Positions 1 to 11,700 of a DNA stretch of 64,000 nucleotides are shown in pieces. The first letter of the stretch is position 1; every line of letters starts with the position of its first letter. The notes under the pieces were generated by a model, which saw nothing but the letters and a program-made list of their open reading frames with translations, was not told the origin of the DNA and did not search any database. Source of the stretch: Brachypodium distachyon (lineage: Eukaryota > Streptophyta > Magnoliopsida > Poales > Poaceae); NCBI RefSeq assembly GCF_000005505.3, contig NC_016133.3:7130001-7194000 (forward strand), given 5' to 3'. The position numbers and the translations under genes were made by a program.

Positions 1-640
1 ATCGAGAATAACTTGGTAAGCGAATACATGCATTAGTAACATATAATGTAATACAATTGCTACATGAAGAGTGAATTTGGTACTAGACTTACTTGAAATA
101 AACACACATTTCCCAAAAAGTTTTGTGCGCCCCCCCTTTTTTTGCAGTCAATTATGCCTTCTTGAGAAAATTCAGAATTAGGATGGTCACATTATGTTGC
201 ATGAAGTCTTCCGCTTCTAAGATAAGACATAGGTAGTTGGACTCGATGTTTAAACTCGTCGTAGGGCACAATAGTGTAGCAATTGAGAAAGGAAAAATCT
301 TCTAGAAAATGGATATGCGCTGAGCCTTTATTCAACCCTATTTGCTTCACCAGTCCATACACTTTGCTAGGGAGCGGCGTCACCCGTTAGCGCTGGCGAG
401 CGGCGTCTCCTACTGCTGGCTAGCGCGCTCTTGCGCGTCGCTGAACTTTTTTTTTTCCGCTGGGTCGCGCGCTCAGCTGTGTTGGGCTAAACCCAGCTAG
501 CTTATTAGGACCATGGCACATCCTCGCGGTTCCGTCTGTCACTAACAAACAGATATATTCATTCTTGCTAAGTACTGCCAACAGCCAAGATGGAGGAAAG
601 TTGCATACCGCACTTGGGCATTAAGCATTATAACCAAATT
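1..640. other. No recognised gene; one short minus-strand ORF
   Basis: AT-rich sequence with a short minus-strand open frame at 192-383 (63 residues, containing HFLEDFSFLNCYTIVPYDEF). The frame looks protein-like but I do not recognise the family. It may be an exon or a remnant of a transposon protein belonging to the repetitive block that follows. Nothing else is supported here. Confidence 0.3.
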
Positions 641-1388
641 CAATCGACAACCAGGTAAAGGTACGTATCAACTAGATAGTACAGAACATATAAACGGCGA
701 TAAAATAAACTGGTAATTAGAGGCAAAAAATGGTAATTGCATCGGTGTTAAAAAACACAAACATGGCAACCTATGTAGTGCGGCGCATGGCAATTAGGAC
801 CTAACAACATGGTAACTAAGGCCGTACGACATGTCAACTAGGTGGTACACAACATGACGATTATGGTTAAACGTCATGGTAACGAGGTTTAAACGACATG
901 ATAACTAAGGCCAAAACAACATGGTAACCAGTTAGTACATGGCATGGCCACTATGTCTAAGAGACATGGTACCTATGGTCAAACATCATGATAACTAAGA
1001 CCAAAACCACATGGTAACCAGTTAGTACATGACATGACGACTATGACTAAAACACATGGTAACTAGGGTCAAAGAACATGATAATTAAAGCCAAAACAAC
1101 ATCGTAGTTAGGAAAAAAAACATGGTAACTAGGGTCAAAGCAACATGGAACCAGTTAGTACACAACATGGCGTGTAGGCCCAAACGACATGGTAATTAGG
1201 GACAAACAACATGATGACTCCAAAAACAACATGGTACCTAGGACCGAGACAACATGATAACAATGTTGTGTACGACATCACGACTATTATTACTCAAAAT
1301 GGGACCTATGACCAAAACAACATGACAATTAGGTAGCACACGACGTGAAAAATAGTAGTCCACGGCATGACTTCTAGAGCCAAACAAC
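641..1388 (+). repeat. Degenerate tandem array 1, left part
   Basis: About 30 imperfect copies of a 20-24 bp unit whose core reads roughly ACATGGTAACTAGGACCAAA. Copies vary in spacing and sequence. The same array resumes at 4477 after the hAT insertion, so the two parts were once contiguous. Arrays of short degenerate units near element ends are typical of CACTA and some Mutator-like transposons, but I found no matching terminus, so the class is open. Confidence 0.75.
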
Positions 1389-1396
1389 ATGGTGAC

Positions 1397-4300
1397 TAGG
1401 CCTGGGAATGGGGTGGGTACGGATGGTTTCTATGGGGCGGAATTTGATGTGGGCTTGGTTGGTCCGGGCTCAAATGGATGCAAAACGAAAACGGTCTGGA
1501 CTAGATTGTTAGCAGCGAAATTTGGTCTGGATCCGGTGCGGCCTGGTTTGGATCAAATGGCCTCAACCCCTGGTTGCAACTCGTGGTCACAACAGCGGTC
1601 ACGTCGCCTCCCCAATCCCCCTCACCTCGCATCTCCTCATCTCCTGCCTGTCGCCATCCCCATCGCCACCTCCCTTCAGCGCCGGGCACCGGCTCGCCTC
1701 CCTCCATCGCCGCCTTTCCCGTGTTTCCTTCAGTTCCCCGTCGCCGCCTCCCTCCTCCACTGCTTCGCAGCCACCGCGGCACCGCCGGCCAGAGCCTCGA
1801 GTTCCCATCCGCCCCAACTTGACGAGTTGACGGACGCCATCCTCCTCCAGATCTGCCGCTGCCACCTCGCCCCCCCGACACCTCTGACCCCCTTCTCCGC
1901 GCAAGGTTAGCAGAACTCCATCCCATCGAGAGCGAGACGCGTTCAGGCAAGGTGACCAAGGCGCGGCAGGCGAGGAAGAACGACAAGGCGCGGCGACGGG
2001 GGCGCGGAGCAGGGAGCCTGTGAGCAGGTCAGTGTTTTGCCTTCCCCCCATTCTCCTCATAATCCCTTCCCTTCCTCTATAGTATAAAACTAGGTGGAAT
2101 AGCATGCTTTCCACCAAATATAGGTTCATCAAAGACCACTTCATTATTTGATGGTAGAAATATAGGTTCATCAGCTATGCATCACATCCTGTTGTGTACG
2201 AAATACAAGGGATGCATACATATATCCCAATATGTAATATGTATCATTGTGTATTGCATTCTGCTCCTGCTAGTCAAACGTTACTATAAAAAAGTGTAAT
2301 TTGGAAAATGTATAAGCAGCTTATCCTTACTGGAACTATTCCTAAGACTACTTACAACACAGAATAGGTAACTTGAAGGCAAGTTTATTTGCCTGATATG
2401 AAGGAGTGCACTTTTCTTCTTAGTATTTTCTAATTAAAAACTGATTCAGAAACCATGACATCCATCCAAGCACGTTTCTCCGTTCTTTTTCTTCTTAGTA
2501 GTATAAAACGTGCTTGGAGTTGGACCTACCAGAGAAAAAACTTGTAAAAATCAGAGTGCCAGAGCAGCAGCAATAGGGAAAGCTTGTTTCAACTTACTGT
2601 TTTCCGTATCATTATTTGGCAGAGCAATGATCCCAGTCAACAAGGTGCTACTGCCCAAGCTGCATTAGTTGTGCTTTTTTTTTTGTTCATTAGTTGTGCC
2701 TTTTTTGGGAGGAGCATGTTGAAACCTCGGATAAGAACTAGGATATTCTTGCTTGGTGGAAAGCAAATACTGAGAAATACCCAATCCTTTCAGCAATGGC
2801 TCGAGACTTTCTTGCTGTCCCGTTGAGCACATTATCTTCAGAATCGGCATTCAGCTGTGGTGGCAGAATTCTGGGGGATTATCGAAGCTCAATGAAGCCA
2901 GAAATGGTCGAGGCACTGGTTTGTAGTAAAGATTGGTTGACTGAACTTCCGGAGAACGAAGGTATAACTGTATTATTTTAACAAGTTATGTAATATGTCA
3001 ACTATTTATATTATCTGATATGCATTTTCATTTGTAGGTAAAGACCCAATGGTGATTGTCGCCTAGATCTTTGATCTCCATCAATGCCTACAGGTATGCC
3101 ATCTTGCTTGTCGATTTTTAATAATTCTAGCACCAGACCATTCAGGGCACTGAGTACTCCTGTGGCACAAAATTCTTTTTGTTAACTTCTGAATCATGCC
3201 TTTTGCTTTGTACTCCTGTGGCACAAAATAAAAAATTTAATTGTAGATCTTGGAATTATTATTCAGATGTATACAAACAAGCAAAGAGTTTCAGTTACAA
3301 AGAGTTTCAGTTAGTAAATTCTTTTTGTTAACTTCTCAAGATCACTAGATTACCTTATAAGAACATGCACCAAGCAGGCAGGGTAGGAGTTGTACATGGT
3401 CTTGAGCCTCTTTGCTATCTAAATGAACCCCAGGATGACCTGCAACTCAACCAATTGCTGATGTTTTGAACATTCTTCATAGTAGATTTTTCATATTTTG
3501 GCTCAACTTCAAACACCGTGATATTGGATCCTGATGTCCTGTATTTTGCATGCTAGCTGCTAATGGATGTTGTTGCTGCTCTTTAGGTGTGGGAGCTAAT
3601 TAAGCATGAGAATCATTATTCAGATGATTGTACATTTCTAAAGTGGTCCACTTCATTGATTTGTTTTCGCTATTTCTCAGAATCAATGTAGTTTTTCTGG
3701 CTGTAGGCCTGCTCATTTGTCTTTTTTCTGAACAAATTTGTAAGCCAATAAGCTCTTCTGGGTAGAGCTATACACATATTTCTTTTTTCCTTTTACTTTC
3801 CTTTCACTAGTTATGCATACATTATGTCATTTACTTCTTATTTGGTTAGTTTTGAAGATGTTTTGCTCTGCAGGTTCTACAGTGGTGCTGTTAAAGAAAG
3901 CCAAGGGAGAAAGAAGTGTCATCTGAAGAGGAAGAAGGGCCTGTAAAGACATCTATTGGGAAGAAGCCCAGGAGGATCCTTAACTAGTTGCTCCCGTTTT
4001 CCATGGGCTGCTTCCGTGCTGAGCCCCCCCCCCCCCCGCTGATTCAACATCCTGAACTAGCAGTCTCAGTAGCACCTCTAATGTTTTTCAATTAATCATT
4101 TTTTTCTGGAATACGTCAGCTATCATCGTTTATAGCAAGGGCTGCAGAGCAGCAAGTTAGATACTCCGTACATTTTTTGTGTGCTGATTCAACATCCTGA
4201 ACCAGCAAGTTAGATACATGTTCGGTGTCACTTCATTGCTCATATGCTCTGTTATATTCGTGATGTTTGTGTTAGCTGAGCATCCACGGTTTGGGTTCAA

Positions 4301-4468
4301 ACTGCATTTTCCATATGGTTTGGTGCGGGTGTGGTGGAAATCCCAAATGGTCTGGTGCGGTTTGGATTTTCTGACGAGATTTGCGGCTCGGGGTGGATTG
4401 GGAGACGTGATTAGTACTTCACGGTGTGGGTTGGCTTTGGTGCGGATTTTCCACCATTACCAGGCCTA
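1397..4468 (+). mobile_element. hAT-superfamily DNA transposon with 8-bp target duplication
   Basis: Terminal inverted repeats are TAGGCCTGGGAATGG at 1397 and CCATTACCAGGCCTA ending at 4468. The 8-bp duplication ATGGTGAC occurs at 1389-1396 and 4469-4476. TIR sequence, 8-bp duplication and a hAT C-terminal dimerisation domain at 2742-3066 place it in hAT. The left subterminal region (1400-1560) and the right one (4290-4450) share GGTGYGGNTTTGG-like words. The GC-rich stretch 1580-1910 probably belongs to the 5' leader. Most of the transposase is missing or unrecognisable, so the element is probably non-autonomous. It inserted into tandem array 1. Confidence 0.92.
2742..3066 (+). pseudogene. 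hAT transposase C-terminal (hATC dimerisation) remnant
   Basis: The frame starting at 2742 reads DILAWWKANTEKYPILSAMA followed by RDFLAVPLSTLSSESAFSCG and a GR-I-x-DYRSSMKPEMVEAL segment, ending near CSKDWL. This is the classical hATC signature: the W-x-x-N...YP...LA...LS-SESAFS-GGRI block and a C-terminal W. A splice donor (GAAG|GTATAA near 2961) joins to an acceptor at TTTGTAG (about 3038), giving a short tail that stops at TAG 3064-3066. Upstream, the N-terminal BED finger and catalytic core could not be followed in any frame, so this is a remnant. Confidence 0.8.
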
Positions 4469-4476
4469 ATGGTGAC

Positions 4477-4935
4477 TAGAACCAAACAGCATGATAACTA
4501 GGTAGAACATAACATGTCAACTAAGTAGTAGACTACATGGTAACTACGATGAAACAACATGGTAAGTAGGATCAAACAACATGAGAACTATGGTCAAACA
4601 CATCATGAGGACTAGGGCCAGCCAACATGGCGACTAGGGCCAATACAACATGTTAACTATGGGGCAACACCATGGTAACTAGCGCTAACACACCATGGTA
4701 ACTAGGGCCAAGACAACATGGTAACTAAACACCATGGTAATTAGGACCAAGATAACATGGTAGCTATGGGCCAACACCATGGTAACTAGGGCTAACACGA
4801 CATGATGACTAGAACCAAGACAACATGATAAATAGGTAGCACACAACATGACAACTAGTACTGCACGACGTGGTGCTTGGAACCAAAACAAGGTGACAAC
4901 TAATAGTGCAGGACATGTCAACTAGTGTGTAATGG
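4477..4935 (+). repeat. Degenerate tandem array 1, right part
   Basis: Continuation of the array left of the hAT element, with units such as CATGGTAACTAGGGCCAAGA. Some copies are clearly more alike here (around 4630-4800), suggesting local re-amplification. Confidence 0.75.
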
Positions 4936-6360
4936 AACCAGGGCCTGTATTTCTTCGTTCCTTCCACAATCTTGACAGGTGTGGCTTTTGACACGATTGC
5001 AAAACTGATCAAGCACGCTACAACCTCACAAGATTCATTCTTAATAAAACATGCAAAAAATGGTACACATGTATAGTCGGAAGAGAGCAGAACTCAACAA
5101 CCAAGACACACGATGGGCCTAGAAACACCCATTCTTCTCCCGCAAGTTCCCACGGGTGCATCAAAACATCAAACACGATGCATGTCTTGCACCAAGGATA
5201 TAGCAGGTTGTATTTGTCCTTGAGGTGAACATGGAGGAGGATGGATGCCTGCATGCCATACATGGCGCCGATGGTGGTGCAACACCGTGGCTGTCGTCTC
5301 GCCCGGCACGCTGTCGCCCGGGACTTCAAGTAAGCCCAGAACGACCATCCTCGACGACAGCGTGGCGCGAGGTAGCAGCCGCGGCCCACATAGAGCCTTG
5401 GGACGGAGCGGCAACGGCGGTCCATGGAGCCTCACGAGGGAACAGCGACAGCGGCCCGCGTGGCGTCAAGATGGAGCTTCGTCAGCAGCGGCGGTCAACG
5501 CAGGCGCGCGTGACGACTCGCAAGGGAGCGGTTGTGGCGACCCGCAGGAGGTGCGCAACGAAGGGCAAGCACGGCGGCTCGTGACGGAGCGGCTTCAAGA
5601 GCGCCTGCGCACAGAAGACGACCCAGGCACCGTCGGCCACGCAACCGTCCAGGCAGAAGCGCACGTCGGCGAGCGACAGAGCAGCTGTGGGCTGCAGTTC
5701 TGATGGTGGCTCCCGATTGAAGCATGGCGCAGGTGCGGCCCCAGAAACCAGAACTGGCCGTGGCTGCGGTGGAGAAGCGCGGCCGCAGCGGAGGCCGGAG
5801 GGGGCAGAGCTGGCGCTGGAGCGCGGCGGCTGAGCAGGGCGCAAGCCGCGACGGCGGAGCATGGCACGGACGGTGGCAGAGAAGGGCACGACTGCAGCAG
5901 AGGGTAGGAGCAGGCGCAGGCCGTGGCGAAGGAGCAGCGAGGGCGGAGCAGCGCGCAAGGCCGCGGCGGCCACGTCCGCTTTTCCTCCTTGGCGATGGGC
6001 AGCACAGCTGCGCTGGCTGGGGCGTGTGTGCGCGTGGTGGCAGCGCCGTGTGCTGTTCACTAGTAGTATGTGCGTCGTGGCAGTGAGATTGTACATTGCG
6101 GTGAGTACGGAGTATTATTTAGCGAAAACAATTGTAGCTTGATCAGAGTGCTCGGTACTTTTGCTTTGGTTATATTCTGATGCTTTGATCTGTAATGGGT
6201 GATTGAAGTTTGGCTGGCAGCGATTGTGCTGCCAGTTTTTAATTTCCTGCATTGAACATCTAGATAATATGAACATGTTGGTTCATTAATGGACGGGAGT
6301 TTGCTCCTTTTTCTCTAAAAAGTTTAGCTTGATTTATTCTTGTTGCTTTATTATGGGTCA
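4936..6360. other. GC-rich core between inverted arrays; no recognisable gene
   Basis: Positions 5225-6090 are strongly GC-rich and open in several frames on both strands (for example 5482-6096 minus and 5245-5703 plus). The predicted peptides are low-complexity Ala/Arg/Gly/Pro sequence with no domain I recognise, so I do not call a gene. 4936-5220 and 6090-6360 are ordinary AT-richer sequence. Position and composition suggest transposon internal or captured sequence. Confidence 0.4.
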
Positions 6361-6660
6361 TCAATTTGTTGAACCTATTTACCACTTGTCATGTTGTTTT
6401 GTCATAGTTGTCATGTCACTTGATCTGTCGTTTGGTCTTAATTGCCATGTCGTGCACTAGTACCTAGTTGTCATGTTGTTTGACCTAAATTGCCGAGTTT
6501 TTGGCACTAATTGCCAGTTGTTTGGTCTTAATTGCCATGTATATTGTGTACTACCTAGTTGCCATTTTGTGCATCGTTATTTGTCATGCCATGTTTTGTA
6601 ATAACATTGCTAGGTATTGTGCCATGTACTAGTAGTTGTCATCAGGGATGGAGCCATGAA
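6361..6660 (-). repeat. Degenerate tandem array 2 (array 1 unit, inverted)
   Basis: Units such as CCTAGTTGTCATGTTGTTT and TTGCCATGTCGTGCACTAG are reverse complements of the array 1 unit. The GC-rich core at 5.2-6.1 kb therefore lies between oppositely oriented arrays. A G-run follows at about 6694-6706. Confidence 0.65.
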
Positions 6661-6779
6661 TTCGACATGAGAGGGGGCGAGTTGGGCTTAACGCGGAGGG
6701 GGGGGGGGTGCTCATTAGTAACTCTTAAGTAAAATATAATTTCTTAGGGGGTAAGCCCCCAGCACCCACACTGTCTCTG

Positions 6780-8110
6780 TCCCTGGTTGTCATGCTGATT
6801 CTACTTATCATGTTGTTTAACCTGCCAAGTATGCACAGGTAAACTGGCAAGTATGCAAGGCTAATCTGGCAAGTAGTCACGTGTAACCTGGCAAGTATGC
6901 AGTGCTAACCTAGCAAGCAGGCACATGTAACCTGGCAAGTATGCAAGGCTAACCTGACAAGTAGGCACGTGTAACTTGGCAATTATGCAAGGCTAACCTG
7001 GCAAGTAGGCACGTGTAACCTAGCAAGTAGGCACGCCTAACCTGGCAAGTAGCAAGTATGCACACCGAACCTGCCAAGTAGACACGTGTAACCTGACTAG
7101 TAGGCACATGTAACCTGACAAGTATGCGGTGCTAACTTTGTTTTTGCGGAGGGTTAACCTGACAAGTATGCATGCCTAAACTGGCAAGTAGACACTGGTA
7201 ACCTGGCAAGCAAGCACATGTAATCTAACAAATATGTAGGCCTAGCCCTTTTTTTGCGAAGAAGGGCTAGCTATCGTGACAAGTAGTCACATGTAACCTG
7301 GCAAGTATGCACGTCAAGTATGTACACTTAACCTGGCAAGTATTAACCTGGCAAATATACACGGCTAACTTGGCAAGCATTGTTCAAGAAATCGGCCGAT
7401 TCAACGATTAATCGGCCGATTAATCGTTGATCGGCAGACCACCGTGCAGATTAACAGTTATCGCCGCAGTTAATCGCCCAAGCCGATTAATCGGTCTGGC
7501 AACCGATTAATCGGGATTAATCGGCCGCCGGGCAGCCCCTGCTCGAAGCCTTGAAGAGCTTCACTGATGCCTTTGCTTCCTCCCAAGCTGCTGCTGCTCC
7601 CATCCATTTTCACTGATGCCTTTGCTTCTCTTGAATTGTTTTAGATGGCTGCACCTTCCCAAGGTTCTCATGCGGCAAGTAGCCCAATATATAATTATAT
7701 ATACTATATAGTACAATGGTCAACCGATTAATGGTCGACCGATTAAACCGATTAATCAGTCCGATAACCGATTAATCGCTAATCCCTACCCGACCGAGCA
7801 GTTACCGATTACCGATTTCTTGAACAATGTTGGCAAGTAGGCATAGTTAACATGGCAAGTATGTACAGTTAACCTGACAAGTAGGTGTGGATAAGACGGT
7901 AAATCGGCGTTGATAAATTATCAATTAGTCACAATTAAATTTGCATGTAGATACAATAACTTTGCAAGTAGACACGGTTCAACTGACATTAGGTGTTGAT
8001 ATGCCAATAGTAGGTGCGAATAATCTTGTAAATAGACATGATTGACATTACAAATAGCTATTGATAAGCCCATATGAACTTGCAAGTAGGTAGGTGTAAG
8101 TACACACAGA
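6780..8110 (+). repeat. Degenerate tandem array 3, interrupted by a MITE
   Basis: More than 25 copies of a 20-22 bp unit with core ACCTGGCAAGTAGGCACGTG. It resembles a diverged array 1 unit: GGCAAGTAGG against GGTAACTAGG. The array is split by the hAT MITE at 7378-7829 and decays gradually to about 8110. There is no coding potential. Confidence 0.7.
7378..7829. mobile_element. 452-bp hAT-type MITE with CCGATTAATCGG palindromes
   Basis: Perfect 18-bp terminal inverted repeats, CATTGTTCAAGAAATCGG at the left end and its reverse complement at the right end. They are flanked by the 8-bp duplication TTGGCAAG (7370-7377 and 7830-7837), itself part of array 3. The interior carries many copies of the palindromic word CCGATTAATCGG and relatives clustered toward both ends. 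There is no open frame. The 8-bp duplication indicates hAT-type transposition; the TIR differs from that of the two larger hAT elements in the window. Confidence 0.88.
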
Positions 8111-10865
8111 AAAACCAATTAATAAAGGGCATATAATTAAACCAGCAAATATGACTTGCTCATTCATGTTATTTTGTGATTTTTGTCGGGTTCAAATCTG
8201 TACAAAATAGGCGTATTTATGTTGTTACGAACTGCTGTGATTAGTACCAAATGTTACCATGCTTACTTCATCAAAGACACAAGTGCAACATCAGCCAAAA
8301 GGCTAAAGGGAGGGCAACGGGGCTGGTTCCTGGCGGCTTAATTGGTCGGACGTGAAGACCTGCTGCTTGCCGATCGGACCTGCAGAAAGACCAGACCTTG
8401 GGCCGTGTCTGGCCAGTTGTTTCCGTGCTTGGGCTGTTGCTGGGCCGTGGTGGGGGTCGGCTCGCGAGCGCACGCGAGAGCAGGCGCGCGGGTACTCTGT
8501 ACGCTGGCGCCGCTGCGGCTGGTTAGGTGGGGAAGGCCGCCGTGGAGTTCTGTCCATAAAAGAAACATGGAATACCTAACGAAAGAGTTTGAGACAGACA
8601 GTCCCCATAAATACTTGAAAGATGACGTTAGTCTTATTTACAATCTTATTGTGAATTTTCTATCTTCCAAGGCTAAAACCTAACACCGAGTGTGCAATGC
8701 AGATAATCAATACATGGATCCATTACATGCGCCGTCGAGGTGACAAAAAGGTCTGGCTTGAAACCACATGGTTTGTCAGATTAATGGCTGTGGCAAAACA
8801 ACAAAGATCCATCGATAAGCTCAACAAGCTCAAAAATAAGATAAGAGAATTTTTTTTGTCTAAAGCATAACATGGTAAGTTGGTACCCTCTTTCCTCCCT
8901 AACTTTTTAAAACACCATACTTATTTCTATTCTTACGTCATAATTGATGCACATTTTCCTCCCTTAAATCGGTCTTTGCATCGGTACTTATCTATGGTCA
9001 ATCCTGACCTCAAAGAAATTCATCATACTCGACTCCTTGGAGAATCCTGCCGCTAGCAAGGAGAGTATTGGCACAGACCGAGAGGAATTGTCACAAGCGT
9101 TCTGCTAAAGGTTTTGCACTTCTTGTAGTTAATAGCATTATTTTCTGCACTGCAATATTATTAATTAATTCCAACTTCACAATTATCAGCTCCAAGGAAT
9201 GCAGGGGTACATGGAACTGCTAGCCACAGCTGAAGATAATATGTCAGGCATGAACACTAAATGGACATAAGTCAAGGTAGCAACCTGTAAAGGAAAGTTC
9301 ATAAGTGGGCTGCTACAGCAGAAAGATAGGTAGGCCATTCTAACCAGCATCCATTCCAAACCCATTGTTTCTCTTGGCTTGATGAATACAGTTTTAACTT
9401 AGTATGTCTCATGCAGTTCTTCATGTGGCTTGTTCGTGCTTAAATTTATGGAGAACAGGTTGGGAGCAAAGCTACGAGAGGGATTCACGCAGGTATATGG
9501 TGACCTATTCTCATTTCTCCCCCACATTGTATGCATGTACATATTTGTAACTAATTTTTTCTACGCCATGCGCAATGCCAAATTGATAAATTCAGAAAGG
9601 AGTTCCCATGCAAGTTGCTCCACTGATCTGAACACGACGCCATATCTGGGCAGTCCTCCAGAGGGAAACTCTCTTCAATAATCTGAAGGCCGTCAATCGG
9701 ATGTTAAAGAAGTTGATGAAGATGGAAACTCTTTAGTTTCTAACAGTACTAGTGCTGAGTTTTTGGCTGTGTCACTGCCGAACTCTTGGCTTAGGACTAC
9801 TCTCGTCAGCCTGTTCGCTGGCACTTTTCCAATGCAATTCACTTCTAAAGAAACAAATTAACTATTTATATGCCTTTAAGTTCTGTTATGACATTCTCAA
9901 GAGCTTTCTGGTCAGCTACTTAAAATGAGTTTGGACCTATTTCTAGTATTTAATGAACAGAAGAAACTCACACAATAAACTACTTCGCTCTCTTTTTAAT
10001 GGGAAAAGAAGAGACTTGTACTAAACTGGTCACCACCATTTTCATTCGAGTAAGAGTCAGCGGTACTTGCCACGCAAAACTCATAAGGACACAGATTGCG
10101 TATCAAGGAAAAAGCGGACAGTGCAAAGAAAATGAAGGATCTGCTAGCAGCTTTTAGCCTAATTAGTTTAGTGAATAAGGTTTTGACTTTCCTTGGCAAT
10201 GGTTAGTATCGGTGGCATGGCATACGTCTATGCCAGTTAAAAGTTCTGGCTGCAGGTCACCTCCTTCCCCCATATGATCAATAACACAAATTAGTAAGGC
10301 TAACTATTACAAACTGGTAACTTATTTCCTTGGATAGAGAGAGCCGCTCTTATGCAAATTTCAAGCAATGCAGCAAGCCCTAGATAAACTGGGACATGAG
10401 AAGCATTGAGCATTGATCAATGAGCAGCCAAGGTTTGAAATTTGATGTTGCTCAAAGCAAAGCTACATTCCATGGGATTACTGAAAATGACTAAACTACA
10501 AGCCAAGTGGACCTAATGCTTGACCTAGCTAGTTGGACAGAATATAAGAGGAAAAGGTAACCAGTTTGAATATCACCAAGGAAAATTGAAATGTAAATAA
10601 GATTACTTACATATCAATGTTGGATAGGGCAAGCTCTCTCTCTCCAGCACATTTGGCTTTGCAACCACACCCTCAGGCTCCACCGTGACAAGAACATCAA
10701 CCTAAATTTGAACACAAAACATCCATTATAGATCATCCCATCAAGGAGTGCCACACCAATTCCGCAGGCAAGCAACAAATCTAGCAAAAGAATTACTGAA
10801 TACCAACCGGCGTGGTATTCTCAACCTCAAAAATGATCTTCTCCGTGTTGAGCAACCTCCTGTTC
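8111..10865. other. No recognised gene
   Basis: GC-rich stretch 8290-8560 is open on both strands without a recognisable domain. A possible exon-like segment at about 9430-9491 (ENRLGAKLREGFTQ followed by GTATAT) stands alone and could be a gene fragment. The remaining sequence is AT-rich with no feature I can support. Confidence 0.3.
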
Positions 10866-11700
10866 TTAGTCCAACTCCCCCAATCCTCCACAGCAGTCAT
10901 CGTCGGCCATCTGCTTGCCCTTCTAGGAGCGCAAGATCTCCAGAATCATCGACGCCCCCTTCTGCACGAGCTGTGCCCACGAGCATCAGCTCCAGCAGCA
11001 TGGACGTGGCGACAGCCTCGGCCATGGCCACGCGGTCGTTAGGCCAGCACCATCAACACCTACGCTGCCTTCTCCTGACACCCGTCCTGACACTTGACAG
11101 CGGGCAAGCTTCAAACTTGGCAGTGTGCCTTGGAACAGCTTACGAGATGAATAACGGATGCAAATCAGTAGTTGGCTACCTGTCAGGTCTGCATCGAAGA
11201 AGAGGGCGCCGAGCAGCTTGGCCCTTTGAAGTTGTTCTGCCGCAGTACAGGCTGCATGAAGAAAAGAAGCAAATTTAGAAAATATCACCACACACACTCT
11301 CTCAACTTTCAGAAAGAAAGTATCTAGCACTGAACAGCTGCAACTTCTCAAAGTTCAGACTAACTCACCCTGAACGCCAGGGCCGGGTTGGCAGCGGACG
11401 GCGGCGGCGTGGTCGCGATGGGGAGGAGCACGGCGCCGCGGGCTGGGAGGAGCACGCCCGCGCGGACGCCGGGGATGCCGGCGCTGCCTTCTCCTGGCAC
11501 CCGGCCTCATCGGACCAGTTGAGCACATCGGCGAGGAGCGGTACCGCGGCTCACCACGCGGCGGCCCTCGGGGCAGGCGGCCACGATATTGCAGAGCGCG
11601 GCGGGCAACCACGATGGAGAGGTTCAGGGCGTCGTGCCGCGCCTGCCCCGGTGGCCGCGGCCTCCAACGACCGCACGAGGAAGGCCGCAGCACCAGAGGC
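10866..11700 (-). pseudogene. ARM-repeat (plant U-box type) protein, C-terminal pseudogene
   Basis: Minus-strand frames give, in order, ARHDALNLSIV, IVAACPEGRRVVSR, VPLLADVLNWSDEAGCQEKA, DRVAMAEAVATSMLLEL.LVGTARA, KGASMILEILRS, and KGKQMADDDCCGGLGELD ending at TAA 10866-10868. The order and motifs match the last armadillo repeats of plant U-box/ARM E3 ligases (established family pattern). Reading requires at least two frame changes (between VVSR and VPLL, and after GTARA), an in-frame stop between ILRS and KGKQ, and skipping about 400 bp of unrelated sequence at 11043-11450. The U-box itself is absent, so it is a decayed partial copy. Confidence 0.62.

Noticed and set aside
1501..2171. Minus-strand frames of 161 and 190 residues
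   Set aside because: They lie within the hAT element's GC-rich leader zone and are low-complexity; no homology pattern is visible.
5245..6096. Long overlapping open frames on both strands
   Set aside because: They overlap on both strands in GC-rich DNA, are Ala/Arg/Gly-rich and show no domain; composition explains them.
641..8110. Naming the array region a CACTA transposon
   Set aside because: Only the subterminal-like repeats fit; no CACTA terminus, 3-bp duplication or TNP2-type protein was seen.
10620..10870. Minus-strand peptide VEDWGSWTKNRRLLNTEKII as an exon
   Set aside because: It overlaps, in another frame, the natural end of the ARM pseudogene (DCCGGLGELD stop), which is the better explanation.
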